Position numbers and translations under genes: made by a program. 32,568 nucleotides of DNA from Pigoraptor chileana (lineage: Eukaryota > Opisthokonta > Filasterea): NCBI GenBank assembly GCA_943704495.1, contig CALSCR010004003.1:1-32568 (forward strand). Reading direction: 5' to 3'. Positions 19,061 through 28,612 of this stretch are shown here, in pieces. The notes under the pieces are model-generated. The model was not told where the DNA came from, did not search any database, and saw only the letters and a program-made list of their open reading frames with translations. Numbering within the stretch: position 1 is the stretch's first letter; the number at the start of each line of letters is the position of its first letter.

Positions 19061-19560
19061 GGTTATTTGGCTTTCGGGTCTGTTATCTCTCCTCTGTGTG
19101 TCTCAGTCTCGGTGTCTTCAGTGTCTGCTGTTTTTCACGTGGCTTGCTGGCAGTGTCATTCGCAGTCCTGTCGCCATCGATGTATTTATAATTGGAAGGA
19201 GCTGTTGTTGTTTCGGATGTGTTTTCTCGCGCGGCGTGTGCTGACTTTATCCCCCATGTTACTCTGCGTGCATGTCTGCGTTGTGTGGTCCGTTGTCGGC
19301 CCTTTTGTCTAATCGTTCATCGTTTTGCCCGTGCCTTTTGCGTCTCGCGTTTGGCGGTTTTTCTCTTGTTCGTCTGCCTTTTCGCTCCGTTGTCTTGGAT
19401 GTGTTTTATTCGCTTTCTCTTTCTCTCTCTCTCTATTCTCTCTCTCTTGTGGAGTCCGTGGGCATAGCGCCTTATGAATCACTGGAATCCTACATTTCTC
19501 TCTTCTCCTCCTCGCCTGTCTCTAACTCTCTTTCACTCTCATCTATCCGCCCGTAGACTG
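19061..19560 (+). other. Long strand-asymmetric pyrimidine-rich tract
   Basis: About 500 bases strongly biased to T and C on the plus strand, including TCTC arrays at about 19418-19445. It follows a CA array. It may be a long U/C-rich 3' region of the SLOG transcript, or an unclassified low-complexity spacer. No coding potential beyond Leu/Ser/Phe-rich artefacts. Confidence 0.6.
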
Positions 19561-20364
19561 AGTTGAGCAAATTTGCTCCTCTGCCTCACCTCGCTTACAA
19601 TTTCACACTAAATCGGTTGCTTTGTTCTCGATTGCTGTCACGATTTCTTGGCGTTCATTTCGGAACACAACACAACTATTCACATGTCTGATAGTGTTGA
19701 ACACACCGGCGCTCCGTAATGACATCGGTAACGCACTGGGCCGTGACTGTCTCATCTGAAGCGCCTGTATGGTGGCGCACAGGCTGCATAGTGTGCCCGA
19801 GTGCTCGCATCCACTTTCGCCATTAATGTGTATTTCCTCTACGGTCGCTCGACAATCGAGAGGCAGTGTGTGTTTTTGTCTTCCGTTGTGTGCTGATTGC
19901 AATTGCAGCTCTCACTACTTTGTGTGGGATAGAAGGCCCCTACTAACAATTTGGGACACATGGCAGTGCTACGCAGACTATAAGTCCGTCAATAAGTCTG
20001 AACCTTGTAATCATGAGAAACGCACTGAATGCGGGGCCGCAATCAGACTGCTGAGCCCGCGCCGCCTGTCCTTTTCAGCAGAGACCAAGGATTAATAACA
20101 GTGACTGTCTTCTGGCTTTATAGATCATGATTCGAGAGGCTGAGATCAGCTACTGCACTAAGTTCAAACTAATTACTGACTTAAGTCGTTTCGTGTTCAT
20201 GCCCGACTTCTCTGTGCGCGGGCATTTCAATTTAATTCCTTACGGCCTAAAATTGTCTACTACGCGAATCTTGCGGCGGCGGCAGCACGTGCACTGTTTG
20301 GTCACACCGAAGGGCTGCCAATCGTGTGGTGGCTGTAATGATAGCACCATGAAAAAGTGTTCCG

Positions 20365-20640
20365 TTATATTTTAAGTACTGTAAACCATGGACACGCCGG
20401 GGTGTATCCGGAATGAGCCGCCACGACGTGGTCTCTCAGGTGAGACTTGCGAATGGGCCGTCCGCGCGCATGCTGGCATCCATGCCACAAGCACGGCTGA
20501 CTCCCGGGTGTGTCGTTGACGTGTGACAAAAGATGCCGAGAAAGCGCACCGATTTTGCGTGTACAGTAGAATAGAAAGTGCAAGAGAGACTTTCGTCTTC
20601 TCAGCTGACGTGAATGGAATGTGCTGTTGATACAACACAC
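20365..20640 (-). pseudogene. C2H2 zinc-finger-like fragment
   Basis: On the minus strand a frame reads KIGALSRHLLSHVND, then QPCLWHGC, then RKSHLRDHVVAAHSGYTP, ACPW, and stops at 20365. This has the shape of consecutive C2H2 fingers: paired Cys, the helix L-x2-H-x3/4-H, and the linker HSGYTP before the next Cys. The chain breaks after the start of the last finger. The frame has a mixed, partly GC-rich codon use. No clear splice acceptor or donor flanks it (the candidate donor is GTTTAC). I read it as a remnant, or one exon of a gene that I cannot otherwise see. Chance similarity is possible. Confidence 0.3.
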
Positions 20641-20964
20641 ACCGTCCTTACAATACTTGAATGGCTCCCGTCGAACTGCCAGTGGATGTGGCGGCAATTC
20701 CAATGGTGATCTCAGGAAACTCAAGCACAAGTCTAGAATCATCATATTTATAACTGTGCCTCTAATTAAACACTGACGGTGTCATCACTTTGAAAGTAGA
20801 GAGTAGTCTACAGTAGATGCCGAATCCAACGTCCACGAAAATCACAGTTGTCGTATGCATTGAGTGACCGCCAAAAGCGCAAAAATCGACAGAGCAGTGG
20901 TCAACAAAGCCGGGGTTACGCAAGGCACCAAACTGAGCACATCTTCAATGCTCGGGGGCCGAGT

Positions 20965-23595
20965 TCACGTCTTTTGCTCTGCACGCAGTTGCCGCAGCCG
21001 TAACCGCTCTTCGCGGCTCATCCGCTGCACAGAGTCGGAGTGTGCGGCGTCCTGTACACTCGCATCACCAAAAGACGCATCGTTCTCCGTCGACGGATAG
21101 TGATAATGACGGTCACGTGGCGTTGTTGCCACCGCCGCCGCCGCCACTGCCAGGCCATAGCCTTCTCCGCGACCCCTGCCAAACGTGCGACTGTCCATGT
21201 CCCTGCGGCAGCTATTGGGCCCCTTTGTCGGAAGACTGAACGGTTTGGGGTCCAAGGGCGGAAGCGGAGCGCCAAAAGCAGACAGCGGCACCGTCTCTGC
21301 CACGCGAATGACAAGGGCATCGTGCGCATCCGGGGTGAATGAGAATCGGGACGTCACTTCCGTGGATGTGTCGCCTGCATTTCCCGTTGTGGTTGATCCA
21401 GCCTTTCGGTTTGAAAATCGGAGAGACGCCTCCATCATGCGACGTTCGCGCTGCAGTTGTGCATCCCATCGCTTGCTACGGCGCTCCTCCATCTCAAGCT
21501 TGCGGTGGCGGCGTTCCACTGCCTCGTCCGAAGTGTCCTGAAAAAATGATAGACAAAAAAAACCAAACAAACCACACAAACAACAAACACACAAGATACA
21601 CAGCAGTATTGTGTGGTTTGAAAATAGGAATAGATAAAAAGGTGAGCATATGAAAGCAGTGTTGGTGCTGGTGGAGTAATTGACTGCACACGGGAAAGCA
21701 AGAGTGAGCGCCAGTGAGTGAGTTGAAGTGGAGATCGCTCACACCGAACATAGGCACACTTTCAGACAGAAATATACAAAGCGGAAGGTCCCCCCAAAAA
21801 AACACGAACAACAAACAACAAACAAAGAGGATCTGTAAACAACAGGTGTCTTGTGTGATCCGATGAGCAGGAGTGCATGGCTGTACCTCGTCACTTGATG
21901 CCACATGAGCAGGCTGTTGATTGCGACCGCGGCGAGACAGCTGTGGTTGGGCGATGCTGTGTTCAATCTGAGACCACGTGGGGGCTGCAGAATAAGCAAA
22001 ACATAAGAATGATGAACCAACACGTCACGCATTGAGTGAGATTGACATGTAATACAGGCGAGGGGTTAGATAACGAGACGAGAGAGATGTAGGATTAGTC
22101 AGTGTCTTAGGTGCTGTGCCCATGGACTCCACAAGACGCGAGAGAGAGAGTGAGAGATAACCGCTCCTTAAGTACCACTTATAGTTACGCACTCAACTCG
22201 TTGCCTCTAACAACGCATACCAAAGTCACCAACTGAAGCAGAGAGAAGCAGTGTGTGCGGACCCGTGATCGATGTGCAACATGGACACACATATTGTATG
22301 CGAAACACAGCGACGCCAGGCAAACAATGCACAATTATGCACTCACTCGGCACTTCATCGTGAGCCACGGGCCTCTCCCGAAAGTACGGCCGCGTCGTCT
22401 CGATCCACGCGCCATCCTCCTTTGAAAACTCCATAAGCTCCTTCTCGTACGCGTCACGCTCAGCCTCCGTGTCCTCTACCTCGTCCACATCGTCACCTTC
22501 ATCTTCATCTCCGTCACCGCCGCCCTTTTCTTCCTTCGCAAACATATCACGATGTGCGTACTTGCCCCCGCGCGATGCTTCCGAGGTGTCGTCCATTGCA
22601 GCGCGTGTGTCCCTACTTTCGCCCTTCTTATGCGACCTCACAACAAACTCGCCACTTGCACCACCACCACCGTGTTGTAGGGCATGCACAAGCCGGCGAG
22701 CATCTTGCAATTCGAGCTGCAACTTGGCTATTTTGTCATCTCCCGCCAATTTCTTTGTCCTGAGAGTTGTCGCGGCGCGATCGAGTCGCGCAACCTTACC
22801 CTCGAGCGCACTGATCGCCGATTCCCTCACGCGCGCCTCTGCCGCCCGTACCTCCAGTCGCTTCTGCTGCCATCGAATGACACGCAGCTGGAGACTGGCG
22901 AGATGCCGTAGCTTGCGGATCTGATCATCTGCACCGCAGGTAGACAGAGAATCACCGGGAGAAACGGCAATGACACTTACATCCTCCGCACGCACGACGT
23001 CATTATCTGCACTGTTCTCATTGCCCATCGAAGCCTTCACAGCCTGCCCCTCGGTCTCCGGTGGTACTGTTTCACTGTCGAAAATGTGAAGGGACGACGT
23101 GAGGCTCTCGATTTCGCCACTCAGCGCAGGATCTACAACGTCCACGCCCACGTCAACCTTCCTGCGCTTCTTCCCGGGAGATGGTTGCACGTGCGAGCCC
23201 GCCGACGCATCGTTCTCGTTGATGTTGTCGTCATCTCGCCTACGTCTCAACCGCAGCCGCAGTGTTGTCGTCGCTTCCTTGCTGCTGTCCAAGACCTTTT
23301 CAGGTGCGGGTGCACTGTCTCCTGGCAGCAAAGCACGCACACCCTCCTGCACTTCCCCAACTGTTTCCAGTGTTCCAGACGAACCGTGGCTTGCGCCTTG
23401 AGAAAGCGTCTGCCTGGCATCTGTGCTCGCAGAACGCGATCTTGGCTTCTGGCGAAAACTTGACAATGGAAGATCGTCAGGATCTATCGGAGTCGACCGG
23501 GACGACCGCCGGGTATGCATCTGCAATAATCCTGACGCCGCCACGTGGCGCCCCTCATACTCGTTTCGTTTCTGCGCGTCCGACATGTTTCCCAT
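20965..23595 (-). CDS. MSL1: MSL1-like PEHE-domain protein (MOF histone acetyltransferase complex scaffold)
   Basis: Predicted exons: 23595-22347, 21984-21887, 21537-20965; phases 1 and 0; 639 residues (636 from the second ATG at 23586). The N-terminal half is disordered, with an NLS-like GKKRRK (141-146). A long coiled coil follows (about 223-308), then an acidic stretch (about 357-375). The PEHE region spans all three exons: PYFRERPVAHDEVP, PTWSQIE, then DTSDEAVERRHRKLE with KRW. The C-terminal signature AFGAPLPPLDPKPFSLP (536-552) parallels the V-x-AFG-x-PLP-x-L motif of animal MSL1. In animals the coiled coil binds MSL2 and PEHE binds the acetyltransferase MOF/KAT8, targeting H4K16. The related NSL1/KANSL1 scaffold is the alternative, but the C-terminal motif favours MSL1. 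It is nuclear by inference. Confidence 0.9.
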
Positions 23596-23779
23596 TTGAG
23601 CACGCCGTTAGCGATTATAGTAGATGAAAATTTATGCCGACAGGTAATTCGCTGATCGCAGCCCCCGTGCGTAGACGTCGAATCGCGATTTGCACGGCGT
23701 GCTCTTGGAAACGCTGAATCCCAACCAAAGAAAAAATACAGCACACTCTCGATGGAGAGGACGACGGACCAGCAAACAA
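23596..23779. promoter_or_regulatory. Short divergent promoter interval
   Basis: Only 184 bp separate the MSL1-like start from the putative small gene on the plus strand. That is the spacing of a bidirectional promoter. No TATA or CCAAT box is evident. Confidence 0.35.
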
Positions 23780-23971
23780 ATGGTTTACAGGGACGCCGCC
23801 ATTGCCGCGCGCCGTCTGATCAAGTCAGACCCACAGATTCCCACAGCCGTCGCCTACCGGCGCACTGGATTCACTATTGTTGAGGAGTGCGTGGCTCTTG
23901 TTTGCGATTTGATTCGTGCGGAATACAAGGAATGCCTGAGCATGCCAAGTGCAAATATAGTGCGTTTGTGA
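23780..23971 (+). CDS. Candidate small protein (or first exon), unrecognised
   Basis: ORF of 63 residues beginning MVYRDAAIAARRLIKSDPQ, with a good start context (AACAAATGG) and GC-rich host-like codons in its first half. The second half, CVALVCDLIRAEYKECL, looks like an amphipathic helix with spaced Cys. A good donor, GTGCGT, lies at about 23963 after SANI, so the frame may instead splice onward. I could not find a convincing next exon. It resembles a small helical mitochondrial or complex-assembly protein in style only; no family is recognised. Confidence 0.4.
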   Translation: MVYRDAAIAARRLIKSDPQIPTAVAYRRTGFTIVEECVALVCDLIRAEYKECLSMPSANIVRL

Positions 23972-24369
23972 GCGTGAGTGTGCGTGTGTGCCTGCCCATA
24001 CAACAACAATGAAATGTGCTTGAATCCGGCGAGACCCGAGGGGCACCGCATGGCAGAACTGTGCACGCGGAAAAAGGCTTCACATGTAAGAATAACATTG
24101 AACTGGTCGGCATAAATGGTCACCTTGGTCCATTCAGCCTCTGTTGTGCAAATCGAAACGAGATTAGCGTAATAAACCCAATTTTGCACCCAAGAAACTC
24201 AGTCCAGAGCACTGTTCCGACAACCAAGAGCGAATAAGCCAGACATGCACACAATCAACAAGATGCGAATGCCACTGTTCCACAAATAATCGCCTTCACT
24301 GAAAAGTCAAACGACGAGTTTATGGACGGAGACTGCGCTGTCAAAAGATAATACAAGTTTGCAGGGCCG

Positions 24370-24381
24370 GGTCACGTGACC
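24370..24381. promoter_or_regulatory. Palindromic E-box GGTCACGTGACC
   Basis: A perfect 12-bp palindrome centred on CACGTG, the extended GTCACGTGAC site of USF/TFEB/CLEAR-type bHLH factors. It lies in a spacer with no obvious promoter role for the genes called here, although it could serve an undetected transcript. Confidence 0.35.
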
Positions 24382-24680
24382 AAAGGTGTTGATTCTTTTT
24401 CTCGGTTGCTGTCACTGTGGATGATCGGGGAACAGTCAAGGTTTTTCAAGAGGATTTTTTGGAAAGTTTTTCACTTTCATTAGTTGTGCATGCACGGAGT
24501 TGTCGATATCGTTTCCTCATTCGGTGTCGATAGGGTATATCATATCTATCCTATTGCCATCCCATCCTCCCCTGCTTATTGTGCAACCCGAGGTGCTGTC
24601 AGTGAATGCCGCGGTTCAGACTGCGCATTCTTGACACAGTTATTTTCATTGATGTCAATACAATCAACATCAAAAAACAA

Positions 24681-24700
24681 GAGAGAGAGAGAGAGAGAGA
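24681..24700. repeat. (GA)10 microsatellite
   Basis: Pure GA dinucleotide array on the plus strand, followed by an A-rich stretch. Confidence 0.95.
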
Positions 24701-24960
24701 AAAAAGTTGAAGTAAAACTCAAAAATGGGGTTGAAAAGTTCTGCAAAGTAGTAGAAGATTGCAACGACGGACGCAGGAAAAACTGCAACAGATCCCACAA
24801 CGATTCGGTTAAAGAAAGAAAAAAACATAAGGAAGTGGAATGGACAACACATCGACAAAGCAGCGAGGACGCACAACAAGCGGGGATGGCACGCAGAACC
24901 AGCTGCACGAAAACAAAACACCACGAGACAAAGAGTGACATAACAAACGAGTCGCTGAAT

Positions 24961-25735
24961 CTAGATGGCGAGGCCAGTCCATCCAAGAAAACGCTCGACA
25001 TTCCTCCGACCCTTTGCATACCCTCCGTATCGCTCCAGATTGTTCTTCGGAACGCCAGAGACCCAACCAACTTCCGAAGCAGTCGTGCGCGGCGCCGCCG
25101 GGACGATGGCCGCAGTGGTGTCGAGGTTACGATAGGTCGACTGGCGGTGGTGGATGGGGGGTAGCTTGAGACGTTCGCGGCCGTTGGAATCACTCTCAGC
25201 GTCACGGGCGGCTTCTGCAGCATGCATCTGGAAATGGGTACACAATAGGCAACAAAAAATGTAACAGGACATTTTCCACAATGTGAGACACGATTTTGGC
25301 GCTTAAAAAAGGCTGAGAAAAACGCTGGAGCTAGGGAAAGAGCAAAAAAGATGCGATTATTACAGAAAAGTAGAGGCATCTCAAGACACTGCACGAAACA
25401 AATGCCTGTCCGCGCTGACCAAAAAACACAGCCCCACAGCCACACACCTGCTCCACCTGGCCGTCAACACCGCCTTTCATGAATCCATAGTCAGGATCCC
25501 AACGCTTTGCAAAGTGCATTTCGTTCATAATATTCTGACGCCTGTGCCGTTTGACAGTAAGAAAGAAATAGACATGCGTTTTTGGATGAGCACCAGAGCC
25601 CCAACACGACGACTTCTCATGACCACAAAAAAGTGTGTAAACATCCGCAAGGCATCAAATGTGTTCAACCCACCATATGGCGTCATTGTGCACATAGTTG
25701 TTGTACTTGGACACTTTGTCCGCACCGTTCGGCAT
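24961..25735 (-). CDS. CIMIP1: CIMIP1 / C20orf85-like ciliary microtubule inner protein
   Basis: Predicted exons: 25735-25674, 25541-25448, 25227-24961; phases 2 and 0; 140 residues, against about 137 in human CIMIP1. The N-terminal part reads YNNYVHNDAIWRQNIMNEMH, then KRWDPDYGFM. This parallels the DEIW...NWGFL block of the human protein. The C-terminal part has VGWVSGVPKNNLERYGGYA and RRNVERFLGW, parallel to IGWRSAVPGLNKCLE and ELCWP. The family binds the inside wall of axonemal doublet microtubules, so the organism should build a motile cilium. The donor GTGGGT at 25673 and the acceptor at 25542 restore the Trp codon across intron 1. Identification rests on remembered family motifs, not alignment. 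Confidence 0.86.
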
Positions 25736-26552
25736 TTTGCTGCTTTTGAATCTCCCTGGTTTACTGCAGTAGGAAAATCAATATTCTGACGCCAAACTGC
25801 GTCCAGTGAATACAGCACAAAGTGTTTCGAAACACCAGACTACCCTATCCTGACTTTTGAACATATAAGTCGAAAGGCGGTTGGACTGAAGTACGCGGTT
25901 GCGTCCAGCATGTCCAAATGCACGCCCTCCTTGCCGTCGAACGTGTCACTCTGATGATGCGACCAGTGCAACGCCCGTCTCAATCGAAAAACAACCCACA
26001 CAGTCTGGAACCTGTGGCCACGCGTTGGCGTTCACTATGGCTTGTGTATGGACTCCATACTAAACGTAAGCCAGACGGGCGGGAGTATTGTGTGGCTTAG
26101 GACTCGCAGTTGACCAATGGGAAATGGGCCTGCTGCCAAAGACGCGACGTGATTGGTCGCGATGGGTTGGCTATTAATAGATGTAATCGGCAACCGTTGT
26201 GCCGAGAGCTCGGTTACGTTATTTATGATGACACAACTCCCATTTTGAGAGGCTTTGCCAATTGACGCAGGTAGCGCACATTGCACCTCCAGCGAGCGGT
26301 TTTGTGCAGGTGTTTTCCTATTTCTTGCAAAGGACAAGACAACAACGTCAGTCTTTTTCCACCCCGATCGTACGTTTCGTCAGCTCTTTTGATTCTTCTC
26401 GCATTGCGATAACGGAATCGTATGGCTTGCACACTACACATCGTCGCAAGAAGTTGAACAAAGCCTAATATGGATCCTCGCCGCAAAGCACGGATAAGCG
26501 CGCCTTTCGCAATGTGACAACGTCTTTGTTGATAAGCATTTCATGTGAAGGA
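25736..26552. promoter_or_regulatory. Divergent spacer of the CIMIP1-like and RRRxS-repeat genes
   Basis: Contains an inverted CCAAT pair: TGACCAATGG at 26111-26120 and GATTGGTCG at 26151-26159. Each is an NF-Y-type site and they are 33 bp apart. GATTGGTCG also occurs at 5377 in the other divergent promoter. A short upstream ORF (MDPRRKARISAPFAM) begins at 26470, ahead of the main ATG at 26553. No other feature. Confidence 0.5.
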
Positions 26553-27185
26553 ATGGGCCGTTTGTGGCTCGGTGCGTGCATGGGGTTTGGAAAACGCTCG
26601 CGGGCAACAAACATTGTGGTTCCTGAGCTGCATTACGAGACAACCGAACACATATCGACCGAATGGAGCATTGATAAACTTGCGAGGTCAAGTGAATCCC
26701 ACTACAGTTCTTGTGAAGAGCCTCCCAGATCTCCTTCGCGACACAATATTCCTCCGCTGCAAGAGAAGATGGAGTCGCGAGTGATAATGGAAAAGCACAG
26801 CGGGTTGTTGGAGACGATGCGCCGCCGTAAAACGAGCATTAATTCGGTCCTCACCATCGACTCACACTCCCCTTCGCGCGTCGAGTCGAGTCCTTTGGGC
26901 ACTCCCTCGGATATCATTGCCAAGCACGGCGAACTACTTGAAACGCTGCGACGCCGACGGATGTCGAAGGATCTCCTCCTCGGTGTTGGCGCAACAATGG
27001 GTGGGCGTCCGTGCTGCCTTGACACACAGGACTTCACAAAGACAAGGAGTCTCTTCGTCGCGGGTGTTCGCGGCCTCTGTCCAGACGACGATCACACATT
27101 CCTCAGCGCTGCCACTCTGAAAAATCCTCGGTCGTATTCCGAGGCAGATGTGCGAACCGTGCCCGTGCATAATGCTTTATTCTGA
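26553..27185 (+). CDS. Orphan protein with two LLETxRRRxS repeats
   Basis: Single exon, 210 residues, beginning MGRLWLGACMGFGKRSR. Gly2, an early Cys and basic residues would suit lipid anchoring, but this is not a clean myristoylation signal. Two copies of one motif are present: IMEKHSGLLETMRRRKTS (about 91-108) and IIAKHGELLETLRRRRMS (about 138-155). Each ends in RRRxS, a consensus for basophilic kinases such as PKA. The linkers are Ser/Pro-rich. GC-rich coding style in the second half supports a real gene. No known domain is recognised. A short uORF lies upstream at 26470-26517. The next in-frame Met (MGFGKRSR) is an alternative start. Confidence 0.62.
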   Translation: MGRLWLGACMGFGKRSRATNIVVPELHYETTEHISTEWSIDKLARSSESHYSSCEEPPRSPSRHNIPPLQEKMESRVIMEKHSGLLETMRRRKTSINSVLTIDSHSPSRVESSPLGTPSDIIAKHGELLETLRRRRMSKDLLLGVGATMGGRPCCLDTQDFTKTRSLFVAGVRGLCPDDDHTFLSAATLKNPRSYSEADVRTVPVHNALF

Positions 27186-27916
27186 ACTCGTTTATCATTT
27201 ATATTGATATGTGTCCAAGGTTCAGTTCATCAGGGCTGGCCTTCTGCGTTGGATCTGCCGCTTATATATACATATGTATATTGCGGCGTATGCGTATGCG
27301 TGCGTGCGTGAATGCTTGCGTATTTTTCTGTGACGCTGGCTCTGCCGTCTGGTTACGGCTGACCCTCTGTAAATATACAAACGTTGCATAATTGAAAATT
27401 TTAAGTGTTCGTTGTTGATTCAAATAGATCAGTCAGAGTGCTGTCGGGGGGTTTTCCTCGCGCGCTACACTGACGTGCAAAATTACTATCAGGCCTTCTC
27501 AATGCACACTGGGTGCAGTCGCTTTCACACTCGGCAAGCTGCAGTTCTAAATACTCGGTGAAAGGATACCGGCTGCACCCGTCTTATGTTAGTCAGTCAC
27601 TTCAGTCTGCGCGGTCACACAACACTGGTATACGGGTGCTGCCTTCGGCGCGCAATTGTCGGTCCGAATCGAATCAAGAAGCGTATGTCCGTACACTCGG
27701 CGCATTTATTGAGGTGCTGGAATGGTCGCGATAGTGCTTGGGGAGATTTCAACCTGCGCCTGGGACTTCAGCGGTTGCACAGGACATTCCATTTTTCGGA
27801 CTCCATAACTTTCAGGCAGTTTCACTGCAGATCCTGAAACGCCGCCAAGATGATGCAACTTCCACTTAACTTAGCCATTAAGGGCACCCAAATGCACACC
27901 GATTTCATTTAGGAGG

Positions 27917-28168
27917 ATGACCGAGACGACCGAACTATCCAAATTGCCGCCGTCGACTGAACCGGAACACCGGATATACGAAATCAATGAAGCTAAAAAC
28001 ATCAGTTCAGTTTTGAGGCTGTCCACAGAAGAGAGCGTCGACAGCATCTTCCCAGCGGCGAGATTAGGTCCTGTCGGCAACACCTTGTTTATTGTAGTTC
28101 ATACGGCACTGCCAGTCAGAAGTGTTTGTGACCGTTTGGGCGACAAACATTCTTACATTCTTAAATAA
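27917..28168 (+). CDS. Weak candidate small ORF, unrecognised
   Basis: An 83-codon ORF beginning MTETTELSKLPPSTEPEH, of mixed composition and without low complexity. Codon use is not clearly host-like. The reverse strand is also open for 70 codons. No motif is recognised, and it may be chance. Confidence 0.15.
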   Translation: MTETTELSKLPPSTEPEHRIYEINEAKNISSVLRLSTEESVDSIFPAARLGPVGNTLFIVVHTALPVRSVCDRLGDKHSYILK

Positions 28169-28298
28169 GCGAGGTCTCGCAATTAGCAATGCAATGGAAT
28201 TTGAGGGGGTGGGGTTTGTTTTGATCGGGTTGAGTATGGGCGACTATGGGACTTACCAGATATGGAAAGCGGGGGCTGTGCGGCATCAACAAACCGCA

Positions 28299-28392
28299 CT
28301 CACACACACGCACACACGCACGCACGCATACTCCCACACGCACATGTGTGTGCGAACGTTATTGGCACACGCGCACACGCAACACACACGCA
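28299..28392. repeat. Imperfect CA/CG-rich microsatellite
   Basis: CACACG-type array, with a TGTGTG inversion near 28345, lying about 220 bases upstream of the severin start. Confidence 0.8.
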
Positions 28393-28612
28393 ACGGCAGT
28401 GGACAGGTGCGCCCACACCCACACGACGATCCCCCAACTTCTGTCGCCTCCCATTGTGTTCTGTCTCCCAGGACCACGCACGCACCACCGCACCACACGA
28501 TCGCAGGCCGGCGAACAGTTAAACATGAAATGCCTCTTATCGACATGAAAGTTGCGCTAGTTCCGACTGTACAAACAACACACCGTAGACCGCGTCTATC
28601 CCCAAACCGAAA

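Larger units (their letters stand above)
18847..20964. other. Spacer between SLOG and MSL1-like genes (convergent)
   Basis: About 2.1 kb. It contains CA-rich repeats at 19019-19060, a long pyrimidine-rich strand at about 19060-19560, and a zinc-finger-like minus-strand fragment at 20365-20640 (separate entry). Short ORFs such as 20127-20375 lack recognisable features. As the flanking genes are convergent, no promoter is required here, which makes the size notable. Confidence 0.5.
23972..24960. other. Spacer at convergent gene ends
   Basis: About 1 kb between the candidate small gene and the 3' end of the CIMIP1-like gene. It contains a 12-bp CACGTG palindrome at 24370-24381 and a GA array at 24681-24700. 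A 289-codon minus-strand ORF over this stretch and the CIMIP1-like gene is an antisense-frame artefact, rich in Phe/Ser/Leu. Nothing else is seen. Confidence 0.5.
27186..28612. other. Spacer upstream of the severin gene
   Basis: About 1.4 kb. It holds a weak ORF at 27917-28168 and an imperfect CA/CG array at 28299-28392. It should include the severin promoter. A tract near 27280-27305 repeats TGCGTATGCG. No TATA box was seen. Confidence 0.5.

Noticed and set aside
18902-19191. Possible extra exon of the SLOG gene (NGVVQWRVDYEWHRMSRKK)
   Set aside because: It is joinable in frame, but the donor GTGATT is weak and the frame soon runs into CA-repeat and pyrimidine-rich translation; the simple stop at 18844 is preferred.
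20127-20375. 82-codon plus ORF ending KKCSVIF, resembling a prenylation tail
   Set aside because: The Cys is at position -5, not -4, so it is not a CaaX box; codon use is not host-like and no homologous motif is seen.
21042-21541. Overlapping plus-strand ORFs over the MSL1-like last exon
   Set aside because: Antisense shadows; the minus frame has the PEHE and AFG-x-PLP motifs.
24484-25164. 226-codon plus-strand Lys/Arg-rich ORF
   Set aside because: Antisense to the CIMIP1-like exon and driven by the GA/A-rich tract; composition is low complexity.
24576-25445. 289-codon minus-strand ORF rich in Phe, Ser and Leu
   Set aside because: Overlaps the CIMIP1-like last exon in another frame and extends over an intron and the GA array; no motifs.
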